A stretch of 64,000 bases of DNA. Origin: Acidimicrobiaceae bacterium (GTDB lineage: Bacteria; Actinomycetota; Acidimicrobiia; Acidimicrobiales; Aldehydirespiratoraceae). Positions 44,201 to 53,032 of the stretch are shown piece after piece. Every line of letters starts with the position of its first letter. Position 1 is the stretch's first letter. The translations under genes were made by a program, and so were the position numbers. Below the pieces are notes generated by a model, which saw only the letters and a list, made by a program, of their open reading frames with translations, was not told where the DNA came from and did no database searches. Location: the NCBI GenBank assembly GCA_009837445.1, contig VXTM01000007.1, positions 1 through 64,000 of the forward strand. The letters are read 5' to 3'.

Positions 44201-44899
44201 CTGGTGGAGAACTCGGGCCTGGCTGCAAGCACTACCGAGGCCGGAGCGGCCCTGGCCGAGACCGTGGAGCGGCGGGCCGCGGACCTGGTCGACTACCAGT
44301 CGCGGGAACTGGCCTCGGCCTACGTGGACTTCGTGGACGCGGCGTCGGCCCGCGAGCGCGAGGCGATGGGCGACCGGACCGAGCTGGCCGACTCGGTGGC
44401 CCGCTACCTCTACAAGCTGACGGCCTACAAGGACGAGTACGAGGTGGCCCGGCTGCATCTGCGGCCCGGCATGGCTGACGCCGTGCGCGACGCGGTGGGC
44501 GACTTCGCCGGCTACCGCATCCTGCTGCATCCCCCGGTGCTGCGGGCCCTGGGGCTGAAGCGCAAGATCTCTCTGGGACCGTTCCAGCGGCCGTCGCTGG
44601 CGGTGCTGAAGGGGCTGCGCCGGCTGCGGGGCACGCCCTTGGACGTGTTCGGCTACGCCGGGGTTCGCCGGACCGAGCGCGAGCTGATCGCGGAGTACCG
44701 GTCACTGATGGAGACCGAACTGGACGCCCTGACCCCGGACACCTACGGCAGGGCGCTGCAGCTGGCCCAACTCCCCGACATCATCAGGGGCTACGAGGAC
44801 GTGAAGCTGGCCAACGTCGAACGCTTCCGGGAGCAGGTGCGAGCCATCCGCAGCCCCGGCACCCGGCCGGTGGCGCTGACCGCCAAACCAGCCGGCTAA
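41273..44899 (+). CDS. Indolepyruvate ferredoxin oxidoreductase, single-chain fusion
   Basis: This 1208-residue 2-oxoacid:ferredoxin oxidoreductase starts with the alpha-type domain (FISGYQGSPLGTVD). TPP-binding parts follow (PYWCSGCPHNRST, GVGCHAMALWID, GDGTFFHS). A [4Fe-4S] segment near 640 reads CEGCGDCGAKSHC with further cysteines in SSCNFDYTCIEGDCPSF. A gamma-type domain near 735 (VFMAGVGGTGVVTVSQVLATAA, GLSQKGGPVVSHL) and a C-terminal helical domain complete it. It decarboxylates an aryl- or branched 2-oxoacid to the acyl-CoA while reducing ferredoxin. The TTG start follows CAGGAGGA. Confidence 0.93.
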   Translation: MQPDFDLDQKFTQERGRVLVTGVQALVRLPIDQHRADAARGLRTATFISGYQGSPLGTVDLTIERNLDLLTAHDVVWVPGVNEELAATAVWGSQEPLLGPLAHHDGVVGMWYGKGPGVDRCGDVFKHANFKGTAPNGGVLVLAGDDPMAKSSTLPTQVEPAFYDAQIPVLYPGTMQEVIDLGLHGIALSRYSGLWTAFKIVTTVADGFGVAEVAPDRIVPVDPGLEIDGEPWRHVQRPGLVTPLSLEQEKDIVYGRLEAATAYAAANGLNEISGAAGAARLGIAAAGRTFTELRQALDDLGLDDEALRHFGIRLLRLGMVWPVEPEIVRRFAGGLDEILVLDEKRAFIELFVRDILYGRAGAPRVVGKADERGRRLVPADGELSADRIAVVIANRLRAGVLGGEVGALPVAVEARLALIEAAARAGEAEVARTPYWCSGCPHNRSTAAPDGSFVGAGVGCHAMALWIDDRAQIVHQMGGEGATWIGRAPFTERPHIFQNVGDGTFFHSASLAVRAAVAAGVDITYKILYNGAVAMTGGQDVAGSIGVAELTQAMAAEGVSRIIVCSDDPDRHTSGAALAEGADVWGRDRLDEAQIALRDTPGVTVLIYDQQCAAEKRRERKRGLRPTPTKRIFINEAVCEGCGDCGAKSHCLSVQPVDTELGTKTRIHQSSCNFDYTCIEGDCPSFIRVKTRPGPARTSAAVAAGIGRAAPSAPPADIAEPDRPVPGTDGFAVFMAGVGGTGVVTVSQVLATAALLDGLGVIGLDQTGLSQKGGPVVSHLRFFNGEASGANLIGAGGTDCYLGMDLLVAADPKNLAKADRDRTLAVVSTSKLPTGDMVAHTEETYPDTDRLLATIDGATRAGDGVRLDADRMADALLGTAMPANVLVLGAAYQAGGIPVSAASIERAIELNGVAVAANIAAFRWGRLYRRDGIDGLVSRAGVAGVASAAAPTPTEPAAPGLGLDAVGARAKAAARSLVENSGLAASTTEAGAALAETVERRAADLVDYQSRELASAYVDFVDAASAREREAMGDRTELADSVARYLYKLTAYKDEYEVARLHLRPGMADAVRDAVGDFAGYRILLHPPVLRALGLKRKISLGPFQRPSLAVLKGLRRLRGTPLDVFGYAGVRRTERELIAEYRSLMETELDALTPDTYGRALQLAQLPDIIRGYEDVKLANVERFREQVRAIRSPGTRPVALTAKPAG

Positions 44900-44913
44900 A
44901 CGCAAGCAGGAAC

Positions 44914-46131
44914 ATGGCCGACGCCGCAACGGCGCCCCCGCCGGTTGCCGGCGCGGCTCCCGTTCAGGCGGTGGCGGCCTCGGTGGCCTGCGTCACCGCC
45001 AGCGTCATGCCCGGCTTCCTGGCCGGCGCGCTGGGCAGCGACATCAAGGCCGAGTTCGGCATCGGCGACACCGGGCTCGGCGTGGCGCTGGCCCTGACCT
45101 ACATCTTCGCGGCGGTGGCCATCGTCCACGCCGGAGAGCTGTCCGACCGGATCGGCTCCCGCCGCAGCCTGACAATCTCAATGCTGGTCACGATGGCCGG
45201 CTACCTGGTGGTGGCCGGTGCCGCCCGGTCGTTCGCGATGCTGCTGGTGGGGCTGACGGTGGCCGGGGCGGGACTGACGCTGGCCGGTCCGGCCGCCAAG
45301 GTGCTGGTAGCCGACCATGTGTCGCCGGAGCGTCAGGGCCTGGCCTTCGGAGTTCACATGTCGGCCATCCCGCTGGGACCGCTGCTAGCCGGGCTGACCG
45401 TCCCGGTGGTGGGCGGCACCGACGGATGGCGATGGCCGTTCCTCGGCGGGGCGGTGCTGGCCGGCGCCGGGATGCTGATGCTCCCGCGCGAGAGGGCCGC
45501 GGCGCCGGCGGCGGCACGGCCCTCGAGGGATCCCGCGGCGGGCCGCTTCGGGCACGTGAGGATGGGGCCCCTGTTCGTGTTCGCAGCGGCCGCCATGCTG
45601 GCCTCCTGTTCAGTCGTGGCGGCGGCCGCGTTCTTCGTGGTCAACAGCGAGGCCGCCGGGATCTCCGAGAGCACGGCCGGGCTGCTGCTCTCAGCGGCCA
45701 GCGCCGGAGTGATCACCGTGCGCATCGCGCTGGGCGCCCTCGCCGACCGCTTCCGCACGGGCGCGGTAAGCACCGTGGCGATGCTGCTGACCGCCAGCGC
45801 GGCCGGCTACGCGCTGATGGCCGCCAACACGCCCTGGCTGTACGCGCTGGGCGGACAGGCCGCCATCATCCTGGGGTGGTCGTGGCCGGGGCTGATGGTG
45901 CTGGCGCTGGTGCGGATCTACCCCGAGGCGCCCGGGCTGGCCTCGTCGTTCGTGATCGGGGGCCTGAACCTCGGCGCGGTGATCGGACCGGTGGCCTTCG
46001 GGGCGATCAGCGACGCGGCCTCGCCGGCAGTGGCGCTGGCGGTGGCGGCCGCCTGGGTGCTGGGGGCAGCCGTGCTCAGCCTGGCCAGCCGGATCCGTCT
46101 CGACAGCAGCCGCTCCCCGTCCCCCGCCTAG
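44914..46131 (+). CDS. MFS transporter
   Basis: This 405-residue major facilitator has about 12 helices, the loop motif GELSDRIGSRRSLT, the half-repeat GALADRFRTGAV, and GWSWPGLMVLALVRIYPEAPG. It resembles the two MFS proteins at 25-27 kb in the helix-10 region, suggesting the same subfamily. It follows the oxidoreductase by 14 bp, so it probably transports a precursor of that 2-oxoacid. It is convergent with the Rieske oxygenase. Confidence 0.9.
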   Translation: MADAATAPPPVAGAAPVQAVAASVACVTASVMPGFLAGALGSDIKAEFGIGDTGLGVALALTYIFAAVAIVHAGELSDRIGSRRSLTISMLVTMAGYLVVAGAARSFAMLLVGLTVAGAGLTLAGPAAKVLVADHVSPERQGLAFGVHMSAIPLGPLLAGLTVPVVGGTDGWRWPFLGGAVLAGAGMLMLPRERAAAPAAARPSRDPAAGRFGHVRMGPLFVFAAAAMLASCSVVAAAAFFVVNSEAAGISESTAGLLLSAASAGVITVRIALGALADRFRTGAVSTVAMLLTASAAGYALMAANTPWLYALGGQAAIILGWSWPGLMVLALVRIYPEAPGLASSFVIGGLNLGAVIGPVAFGAISDAASPAVALAVAAAWVLGAAVLSLASRIRLDSSRSPSPA

Positions 46132-46137
46132 CCGCCG

Positions 46138-47334
46138 TCACCCGGGACCGGCAACAGAGATGTCGGAGCCGTCCAACACGTCCGAGTCGTCCCAGGCAGG
46201 CTCGTCGCCGTCGGACAGGTGCACCGCGGTCTCGGATGCGGGCCCCTGCATCCCCCGGGCGTTGCGCTCGCAATGGGCCCGCCACACGGTGACGGACTTA
46301 TCGGGGCGGAACAACCGCTCCGGCGGGATGCGGACCTGCTCGATCATCTGCTGGTCCTGGCGGTTGAACTGCCACATGTACGCCCAACGGATGTACAGCC
46401 AGAACCGCAGCCCGAACCAGGCAGCCCGCAGGCCCCTGGCGTGGGACACGGCGAACATGAACGACAGGTGGGCGCCGTCGGTCGTCCCCATGAACACCTC
46501 GTAGGCCGTCCAGTCGGGCCACTGGATGCGCACCCAGCCGGGGAGACGCACCGAGCCGCGGACGACCACGTTGCGCTGCCACGGGCGGAAGCCGTGGGGC
46601 CAGGTGCCGAGCCCCGGATAGTCGACCTGCTCCACGACGTCGTCGACGGTGCGGACCAGCCAGTCACCCTCCTGCTCGACGTGGACGACCCGGTAGGCGG
46701 GCTTGCGCCGGATCCACGTCCACACGACACCGCGGTGCAGGTAGGTGGAATGGCCCTCGTCGAAGCCGTTCTCGACGGCGTAGCGCCAGTCGCCCTTCCT
46801 GGTGCGGAGCCAGCCCCGCACCCTGACTCCCGGCTGGAAGAAGTCCTCGGGGACGTCGGTGGTAATGGGCGGCGGCTCGCCGTCGCCGACGTAGACGAAG
46901 ACCACGCCGCCGTGCTCCTCGACCGGGTAGGTCCTCACCCTCACGCTCTTGTTCCCGACGATCGGAGAGTCCCGGCCGTCGACCAGGGCGGCCCGCAGGC
47001 TGCCGTCGGCCAGGTCGTAGGTCCATCCGTGGTACGCACACGAGATGGTGCCGGCGAACCAGCATTTGCCCATCGACAGGGGCACGCCGCGGTGGGCGCA
47101 GCGGTCGTCGAGGGCGAACGCCCTGCCGTCGTGGCGGATCAGGAAGAGTTGCTCGCCGCAGATCGTCACCGGCACCGGCTTGCGGCCGACGCGCTTGGAG
47201 AAGGCGACCGGGTACCAGTAGTTCTTCAGGCCCTCGGATGCGGCCCGGTAGCGGGGCCACCGCTTGTAGGCATGGTCCCCGCTCGCCGAGTACCGCTCCG
47301 CCTGCGCACTGCCAGCCGCCGCCATCGCCGCCAT
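46138..47334 (-). CDS. Rieske non-haem iron oxygenase, alpha subunit
   Basis: This 398-residue ring-hydroxylating or O-demethylating oxygenase has a Rieske domain CAHRGVPLSMGKCWFAGTISCAYHGW (C-x-H, C-x2-H). The mononuclear iron site is in ENGFDEGHSTYLHR (D/E-x2-H-x4-H). It is of the three-component type in which only the alpha subunit forms the catalyst (phthalate/vanillate/PaO group). The start ATG (MAAMAAAG) leaves the operator free upstream. No reductase gene is adjacent; the operon at 4-8 kb encodes possible carriers. Confidence 0.92.
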   Translation of the reverse strand: MAAMAAAGSAQAERYSASGDHAYKRWPRYRAASEGLKNYWYPVAFSKRVGRKPVPVTICGEQLFLIRHDGRAFALDDRCAHRGVPLSMGKCWFAGTISCAYHGWTYDLADGSLRAALVDGRDSPIVGNKSVRVRTYPVEEHGGVVFVYVGDGEPPPITTDVPEDFFQPGVRVRGWLRTRKGDWRYAVENGFDEGHSTYLHRGVVWTWIRRKPAYRVVHVEQEGDWLVRTVDDVVEQVDYPGLGTWPHGFRPWQRNVVVRGSVRLPGWVRIQWPDWTAYEVFMGTTDGAHLSFMFAVSHARGLRAAWFGLRFWLYIRWAYMWQFNRQDQQMIEQVRIPPERLFRPDKSVTVWRAHCERNARGMQGPASETAVHLSDGDEPAWDDSDVLDGSDISVAGPG

Positions 47335-47389
47335 CCTTGCACCTGCTTCCGCCGGTGGCTGATTCGGACGGGTAGTCGAAGTGTGGCTA

Positions 47390-47399
47390 CGGTATACAG
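47390..47399. promoter_or_regulatory. Palindromic operator CGGTATACAG (site 9)
   Basis: It lies between the divergent Rieske oxygenase (start 47334) and the ABC importer operon (start 47449), 55 and 49 bp from the two starts, so uptake and oxidation could be switched together. Confidence 0.72.
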
Positions 47400-47448
47400 A
47401 CGGCCCAAGTCGCAGGGCCAGCGATGGCCCGACGAGGGAGGCAGCGCG

Positions 47449-48369
47449 TTGCTTCGATGGCTTGCCAAGCGCATCATCGCCGCCGCCCTCGTCGTGTTCG
47501 TGGTCACCTCCCTGGTGTTCGTGGTCACCCACATCTTCACCGACCCGGCCACGGTGTCGCTGCCGCTGGAGGCCAGCCAGGAGGACCGGGCCAGCCGTCG
47601 GGCTTCACTCGGCCTGGACCGGCCTCTGAGCGTCCAGTACTGGGACTTCCTGTCGGGTCTGGTGGTGGGCGACCTCGGCGAGTCGTTCTTCCAGACCCAG
47701 CCGGCCTCGAAGCTCGTGTTCGAGCGGCTGCCGGCCACCCTCAGGCTGGTGGCCGGGGCCACCGCGGTGACCGTGCTGATGGCCGCGCCCATGGGAATGC
47801 TGGCCGCGTGGTGGGAGCGCCGCTTCGCCGACCACGCGGTGCTCGGCTTCTCGATGGCATCGATCAGCGCCCCGCCGTTCTGGATCGGCTACCTGCTCAT
47901 CATCGTGTTCGCGGTGCAGCTCGGCTGGGTGCCGACGTTCGGCTCGAGCGGGTTCAAGTCTCTCATCCTCCCGTCGTTCGCCATCGGTCTGGCCAGCGCC
48001 GGTCGGCTGGCCCAGATGACCCGCCGTGGCATTGTGGAGGAGCTGCGAAAACCGTACGCAGTCACCGCAATGTCGAGGGGCTTCTCCCGGTCCTACACGA
48101 TCGTGCACCACACCTTCCGCAACGTGGCCTCGGGCTTCGTGACCATGACCGGCTGGGAGGTGACCCGGATGTTCACCGGCTACACGGTGGTGATCGAGGT
48201 GGTGTTCTCCTGGCCAGGCGTGGGCCGGCTGGCCGTCGAAGCCATCAACGACCGGGACCTGATCCTGGTGCAGGCCGCGGTGGTGGTGCTGGCCACCATG
48301 GTGGTGCTGACCAACCTGCTGGTGGACATCGCCCGCCGGCTGATCGACCCGCGGGTGGACCTGGCATGA
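47449..48369 (+). CDS. ABC transporter permease, DppB/OppB family
   Basis: This 306-residue inner-membrane permease has about 6 helices. The N-terminus LLRWLAKRIIAAALVVFVVTSLVFVVTHIF is typical, and the EAA loop lies around RGFSRSYTIVHHTFRNV. The TTG start follows GGGAGG; the longer ORF runs into the oxygenase. Its stop overlaps the next start (ATGA). It is the first of four ABC genes of the peptide/nickel/opine class. Confidence 0.92.
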   Translation: MLRWLAKRIIAAALVVFVVTSLVFVVTHIFTDPATVSLPLEASQEDRASRRASLGLDRPLSVQYWDFLSGLVVGDLGESFFQTQPASKLVFERLPATLRLVAGATAVTVLMAAPMGMLAAWWERRFADHAVLGFSMASISAPPFWIGYLLIIVFAVQLGWVPTFGSSGFKSLILPSFAIGLASAGRLAQMTRRGIVEELRKPYAVTAMSRGFSRSYTIVHHTFRNVASGFVTMTGWEVTRMFTGYTVVIEVVFSWPGVGRLAVEAINDRDLILVQAAVVVLATMVVLTNLLVDIARRLIDPRVDLA

Positions 48370-49325
48370 CCGCGGTGGAGAACCCGATGGACCCGGCCGC
48401 CGGCGCAGGCACGGGCGACGCGGCGCCGCCCGAGAGCGTGACCGTCATGGCCGAACTGCGGTCGCATCTTTGGAAGTCGAAGGCGGGCATATCGGGGATC
48501 GTCATCTGCTCGCTGTTTGTCCTCGCAGCGGTGGCGGGACCTTGGCTGCCGCTCATCAAGGATCCCACCAAGCAGAGTCTGCCCGACAGGCTCACGCCCC
48601 CGGTGGGCTGGGGCGGAACTTGGGCCCACCCCCTCGGCACCGACCAGCTCGGACGTGACATCCTGGCCCGCCTCATCGACGGAGCCCGCATCTCGCTGTT
48701 GGTGAGCGTAACCGCGGTCATCATCGCGGCCGTCCTCGGCACCGTCCTAGGGCTCATCGCGGGCTACATGGGCGGGAAGATCGACACCCTCATAGTCTCG
48801 GCCGCCGATGTGCAGATGGCCTTCCCGGGGGTGCTGGCCGGCCTGATCCTGGTGGCCGCATTCGGGCCGAGCGTGTGGCTGGTCATCATCGTCATCGCCA
48901 TATCCAGCTGGATGGTCTTCACCAGGGTCGGGCGGGGTCTCGTGTTCACCCTCAAGACCTCGCTGTACGTGGAGGCGTCGGAGTTGGCGGGCGCGTCGTC
49001 GCGGCGGATCATGTGGCGTCACCTGCTGCCCAACCTGGTCAGCTCGCTCATCACGCTGTGCGTGCTAGAGCTGGCCGCAGCCATCCTGTCGGAGTCGGCG
49101 TTCGCCTTCCTCGGCTTCGGGGTGCAGCCGCCTCGCTCGTCGTGGGGGCTGATGATCCAGCAGGGCCGCAACTATGTCACCGGCGACGGCTGGTGGATCG
49201 TCACCTTCGCGGGCATGGCCATCGCCATCGTGGTGCTGGGCGTGAACCTGCTTTCGCTGTGGCTGCAGTCGTTCAACGACGTAGCCGAGCGCGAGCAGAT
49301 CGTCCTCGAGAGGCCGGGCGGCTAG
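48366..49325 (+). CDS. ABC transporter permease, DppC/OppC family
   Basis: This 319-residue permease has HPLGTDQLGRDILARLIDGARISLLVSV, the OppC signature, and the EAA loop ELAGASSRRIMWRHLLPNLVSSLI. The N-terminal about 30 residues are Ala/Pro/Gly-rich. With the DppB-like subunit it forms the membrane channel. Confidence 0.93.
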   Translation: MTAVENPMDPAAGAGTGDAAPPESVTVMAELRSHLWKSKAGISGIVICSLFVLAAVAGPWLPLIKDPTKQSLPDRLTPPVGWGGTWAHPLGTDQLGRDILARLIDGARISLLVSVTAVIIAAVLGTVLGLIAGYMGGKIDTLIVSAADVQMAFPGVLAGLILVAAFGPSVWLVIIVIAISSWMVFTRVGRGLVFTLKTSLYVEASELAGASSRRIMWRHLLPNLVSSLITLCVLELAAAILSESAFAFLGFGVQPPRSSWGLMIQQGRNYVTGDGWWIVTFAGMAIAIVVLGVNLLSLWLQSFNDVAEREQIVLERPGG

Positions 49326-49327
49326 GA

Positions 49328-50335
49328 ATGAGCGCGACCGGTGGAGACGGCCGCACCGAGCGCCTGCTGGAGGTCAAGGACCTGACCGTCGGGTTCCCCA
49401 CCCGCGACGGCACGGTGCTGGGCGTGGACGGCCTGACCCTCAACGTCGGCTCCCACGAGCGCCTCGGCGTGGTGGGCGAGTCGGGCTCGGGCAAGAGCGT
49501 CATGGGCCTGGCCATCCTGGGCATGGTCCTGCCGCCGGGCCGCATCATGGGGGGCTCGGTGCGCTGGAAGGGCGAGAACGTGCTTGACGAGGCGGTGGCC
49601 AACCGGGTGCGGGGCCGGGAGATCGCCATGATCTTCCAGGACCCGATGGTGTCGCTCAACCCGCTCAAGACGGTGGGCGCGCAGCTGCGGGAGCTGCTGC
49701 AGCGCAGGGTCGGGCTGCAGGGGAGCGCCATCAAGCAGCGCTCGCTGGAGCTGCTCGACATGGTCGGGATCGCCAACCCCGGCGACCGGCTCAAGTCCTA
49801 CGCGTTCGAGCTGTCGGGAGGCATGCGCCAGCGGGTGATGATCGCCACCGCCCTGGCCTGCGATCCGACGCTGCTGATCGCGGACGAGCCCACTACCGGG
49901 CTCGACGTGACCATCCAGGACCAGATCCTCACCCTGCTGCACAACCTGTCCACCGAGCTCGGCGTGTCGGTGCTGATGATCACCCACGACCTGGGGGTGG
50001 TGGCCCAGTTCTGCGACCGGGTGCAGGTGATGTACGCGGGCCGCATCGTGGAGCGGGCCCCCATCGCTCAGATGTTCGCCGATCCCCAGCACCCCTACTC
50101 GCTCGGCCTGCTGCAGTCGGTGCCTAGGGTGGACCAGGCCGCGGCCGAGCTGGCCGGCATACCGGGCGAGCCGCTCGACCGGGCCCAGTTCCCGCCGGGC
50201 TGCGCTTTCGAGCCCCGCTGCGGCGAGGCGCACGACACCTGCCGGGGGGCGCCGCCGCCGCTGGTCAAGATCGCCGAGCGGCGCTGGGTGGCCTGCTACA
50301 ACCGCCCCGGGGAGGCCGGGGAGACGTCGACATGA
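49328..50335 (+). CDS. ABC transporter ATP-binding protein, DppD/OppD family
   Basis: This 335-residue ATPase has Walker [10 protein letters not shown]-loop [11 protein letters not shown], signature LSGGMRQRV, Walker [13 protein letters not shown] and an H-loop ITHDLG. The C-terminal oligopeptide-transport domain contains the Fe-S type cysteines [15 protein letters not shown]. It energises the importer. Confidence 0.94.
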   Translation: MSATGGDGRTERLLEVKDLTVGFPTRDGTVLGVDGLTLNVGSHERLGVVGESGSGKSVMGLAILGMVLPPGRIMGGSVRWKGENVLDEAVANRVRGREIAMIFQDPMVSLNPLKTVGAQLRELLQRRVGLQGSAIKQRSLELLDMVGIANPGDRLKSYAFELSGGMRQRVMIATALACDPTLLIADEPTTGLDVTIQDQILTLLHNLSTELGVSVLMITHDLGVVAQFCDRVQVMYAGRIVERAPIAQMFADPQHPYSLGLLQSVPRVDQAAAELAGIPGEPLDRAQFPPGCAFEPRCGEAHDTCRGAPPPLVKIAERRWVACYNRPGEAGETST

Positions 50336-51297
50336 ACGAGCCGGTTGTGCCGCTGGTCGAGAGCCGCGACGTCAGCGTCCACTTCAGCCGCTGGGTGGGC
50401 AGCCGCCGGCGGACGGTGTACGCGTTGGACGACTTCAGCATCGCGGTGGCGCCCGGCGAGACCGTCGGCCTGGTGGGCGAGTCGGGCTGCGGCAAGTCCA
50501 CCGCGGGCCGGGCTCTGCTCGGGGCGGTGAAGCTCACCAAGGGCCAGGTGCTCTTCGAGGGCAAGGACGTGACCAACCTGAGCCGGCGCAACTGGCGGGC
50601 CATGCGCAAGCAGGTCCAGATGATCTTCCAGGACCCCTACTCGGCGCTCAACCCCAAGATCAAGATCCGCGACAGCATCGCCGAGCCGTTCCTGGTGCAC
50701 ACCCGCAAACGGGGCGCGGAGCTGGACGCGGCGGTGGGCGAGCTGCTGGAGATGGTGGGCATGACCGCCAGCGCGGCCGACAAGTACCCGCACGCCTTCT
50801 CCGGCGGCCAGCGCCAGCGCATCGTGATCGCCCGGGCCCTGGCTCTGCATCCCGGGTTCGTGGTGGCCGACGAGGCCACCGCCGCCCTCGACGTGTCGAT
50901 CCAGGCCCAGATCGTCAACCTGCTGGTCGAGCTCAAGGAGAGCGTCGGCCTGTCCTACCTGTTCATCTCCCACAACCTGGCGGTGGTGCGCCACGTTTCG
51001 GACCGGGTGGCCATCATGTACCTGGGTCACCTGATGGAGATCGGCAGCCACCACGACATCTACGAGAACCCGACCCATCCCTACTCCCAGGCCCTGCTCT
51101 CGGCGGTGCCGGTGCCAGACCCCACCACCCGGGGCGACCACGAGCCCCTCAAGGGCGACCTTCCCAGCCCGATGGACCCGCCCAAGGGCTGCCGGTTCAA
51201 CACCCGCTGCCCGCTGGCGGTGGAGCAGTGCTTCGAGGAGCGCCCGCCGCTGCGGGAGCGCTCCAGCGGCCACCTGGTGGCCTGCTGGGTGAATTGA
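50332..51297 (+). CDS. ABC transporter ATP-binding protein, DppF/OppF family
   Basis: This 321-residue ATPase has Walker A GESGCGKST, IFQDPYSALNPKIK, the signature FSGGQRQRIVIARAL, Walker B FVVADEATAALD and ISHNLA. The C-terminal domain contains CRFNTRCPLAVEQC. It overlaps both neighbours by 4 bp. No solute-binding protein gene lies in the operon or the window, so the binding protein must be encoded elsewhere or be replaced. Confidence 0.94.
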   Translation: MNEPVVPLVESRDVSVHFSRWVGSRRRTVYALDDFSIAVAPGETVGLVGESGCGKSTAGRALLGAVKLTKGQVLFEGKDVTNLSRRNWRAMRKQVQMIFQDPYSALNPKIKIRDSIAEPFLVHTRKRGAELDAAVGELLEMVGMTASAADKYPHAFSGGQRQRIVIARALALHPGFVVADEATAALDVSIQAQIVNLLVELKESVGLSYLFISHNLAVVRHVSDRVAIMYLGHLMEIGSHHDIYENPTHPYSQALLSAVPVPDPTTRGDHEPLKGDLPSPMDPPKGCRFNTRCPLAVEQCFEERPPLRERSSGHLVACWVN

Positions 51298-52469
51298 GCG
51301 AACCCGCGGCCAGCGGCCGTATGACGCCGCGCCAGGCGACCTTCGCGTACCTGTTCACGCTGTACTTCATCCTCGGCGGGGCCGAGACGATGATGTCGCC
51401 GCTGTTCCCGCTGGTGCAGCCCGACCTCAACATCAGCGAGAGCAACCTGGCCGCCATCCTGGCCGCGGTCTCGGCCGGCATCGCCTCGTTCAACATCCTC
51501 GGCGGCATCAGCAGCCGCTGGCTCACCGACCGGTCGCTGGTCCGGGCCTCGGCGGTGGCCCTGGCGGCCGGGATGGCGCTTTCGGCCGCGGCCGAGACGT
51601 TCTGGGTGCTGATCATCGGCCAGACCCTGCTGGGCGTTGCGTTCGGGATTTACTTCCCGCCGGGACTGGCCAGCGTGGCCCGCATGTACCGGGGAGCGGA
51701 AGGCAAGGCCATCGCGGTGTGGGGCCAGGCCTACTCGTTCGGCCTGGCCGCAGCCGCACTGAGCGTGTTCGCCGGGGAGGGCTGGCGCTGGGTGTTCGCC
51801 GGTTGCGCGATCCCCCCGTTGCTGGCCATCGTCTACGTGCCGCGATGGGTGGAAGCCGAACGGGACCCGGCGCCGGTGCCGTGGCTGGCCCAGCTCGTCC
51901 AGAACGCCCGCAAGCTGAATTACCGGCTGGCCTTCATGGCCAGCTTCGGCGGGGTGTCCATGCACTTCGTGGTGATCGGCTTCTCGCCGACATTTTTTGA
52001 GTCCCGGGGGGTGAACCTGTGGCTGGTGGGCGTGCTGCTGGCCGCGGGCCGGATCCTGTCGGCCCCGGTGAAGCTGGTGGGCGGGGCGCTGTACGACCGG
52101 CACGGAGGACCGTGGACGGCCAGGCTGATGACCACGACGACCTTCGCCTTCGGCCTGCCTCTGCTGCTGGCCCCGGCCAACGTGGGGGTGTGGATGCTGG
52201 TGCCGTTCGTGGGGATGGCGGTGTCGGTGCTGCCGGTGGCCAACGCCATGCTGGTGGCGGCCCTGCCGCCCCAGTCGGGCTGGGGGATCGGCACGTTCCG
52301 GGCCGCCCTGCTGGGCTCGGCCGCACTGCTGTCGGCGATCGTCAGCGGCCTGCTGACACTAGGAGCGCCGCTGCGGGTCCTGATGCTTATCTCGCTGGTC
52401 CTGCCCGCCCTGGTAGCCGCAGCCATGCACCGCGCCGTGGAGCCTGGGGCAACGGCCGGTCCGGGCTAG
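51294..52469 (+). CDS. MFS transporter
   Basis: This 391-residue major facilitator has LYFILGGAETMMSPLFPLVQPDLNISESNLAAILAAVSAGIASFNILGG, then SRWLTDRSLVRAS (loop motif) and YDRHGGPWTARL in the second half. The start is TTG overlapping the DppF stop (TTGA) or ATG 27 bp later (MTPRQATF). It closes the ABC operon. It shares a CTAG stop quartet with the convergent membrane-protein gene. Confidence 0.88.
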   Translation: MSEPAASGRMTPRQATFAYLFTLYFILGGAETMMSPLFPLVQPDLNISESNLAAILAAVSAGIASFNILGGISSRWLTDRSLVRASAVALAAGMALSAAAETFWVLIIGQTLLGVAFGIYFPPGLASVARMYRGAEGKAIAVWGQAYSFGLAAAALSVFAGEGWRWVFAGCAIPPLLAIVYVPRWVEAERDPAPVPWLAQLVQNARKLNYRLAFMASFGGVSMHFVVIGFSPTFFESRGVNLWLVGVLLAAGRILSAPVKLVGGALYDRHGGPWTARLMTTTTFAFGLPLLLAPANVGVWMLVPFVGMAVSVLPVANAMLVAALPPQSGWGIGTFRAALLGSAALLSAIVSGLLTLGAPLRVLMLISLVLPALVAAAMHRAVEPGATAGPG

Positions 52470-52951
52470 GCGGGCACCGGGCAGGCGGAGAGCTTGTAGG
52501 TGTTGAGGCGCTTGCGCAGGGTGTAGAGCAGCAGCCCGACCGCCAGCAGGCCGATGAAGGGCTGCACCGGAGCCCACCACGACAGGGCGCCCGACACGCC
52601 CACCAGGGCCACCACCGCCTGGTTGCAGACCGGGCAGCCCACCGCCAGGAACGACACGAACCCGCCCCAGATCGTGCGGGTGCCCTGGCGGTCGACGGTC
52701 ACGGCCAGCTCCTCCGACACGGCCGTGTCGACCGGATCGGCCGGCTCGGGGCGGATGGCGAAGATCAGCCCGATCAGCGCGGAGGTGACGGCCAGGATCA
52801 CGTAGTCGATCCAGCGCACCTCCACAGGCCGGCCGAAGATCGGAGTATCGATCAGGTCCGACGGCACCGCGATCAGCACCGCGGCCACCCCGGCGAACAG
52901 CACAGCCCGAGGCCACGTCGCCCGGGGCAACTCCAGCAACTCGCGGATCAC
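52466..52951 (-). CDS. Membrane protein with a CPVCN motif
   Basis: This 161-residue protein has about 4 membrane helices (AVLFAGVAAVLIAV, YVILAVTSALIGLIF, GFVSFLAVGCPVCNQAVVALVGVSG, PFIGLLAVGLLLYTL). The CPVC pair in the third helix could be a membrane redox or metal site. I do not recognise a named family. Its stop shares CTAG with the convergent MFS gene. Confidence 0.75.
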   Translation of the reverse strand: MIRELLELPRATWPRAVLFAGVAAVLIAVPSDLIDTPIFGRPVEVRWIDYVILAVTSALIGLIFAIRPEPADPVDTAVSEELAVTVDRQGTRTIWGGFVSFLAVGCPVCNQAVVALVGVSGALSWWAPVQPFIGLLAVGLLLYTLRKRLNTYKLSACPVPA

Positions 52952-52970
52952 GCCTGAGACGCTACCCGCC

Positions 52971-53025
52971 CCGAAATTGATGACGAAACCGCCCGTGCAG
53001 GGCCCACAATCCGCATCAATTTCGG
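52971..53025. repeat. Nested palindrome B
   Basis: Perfect 12-bp outer arms CCGAAATTGATG and CATCAATTTCGG enclose a GC-rich inner part (GCCC-gtgca-GGGC). The left arm is identical to that of palindrome A. It lies between the start of the CPVCN protein and the stop of the DUF6941-like gene. Confidence 0.8.
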
Positions 53026-53032
53026 ACGAGCG

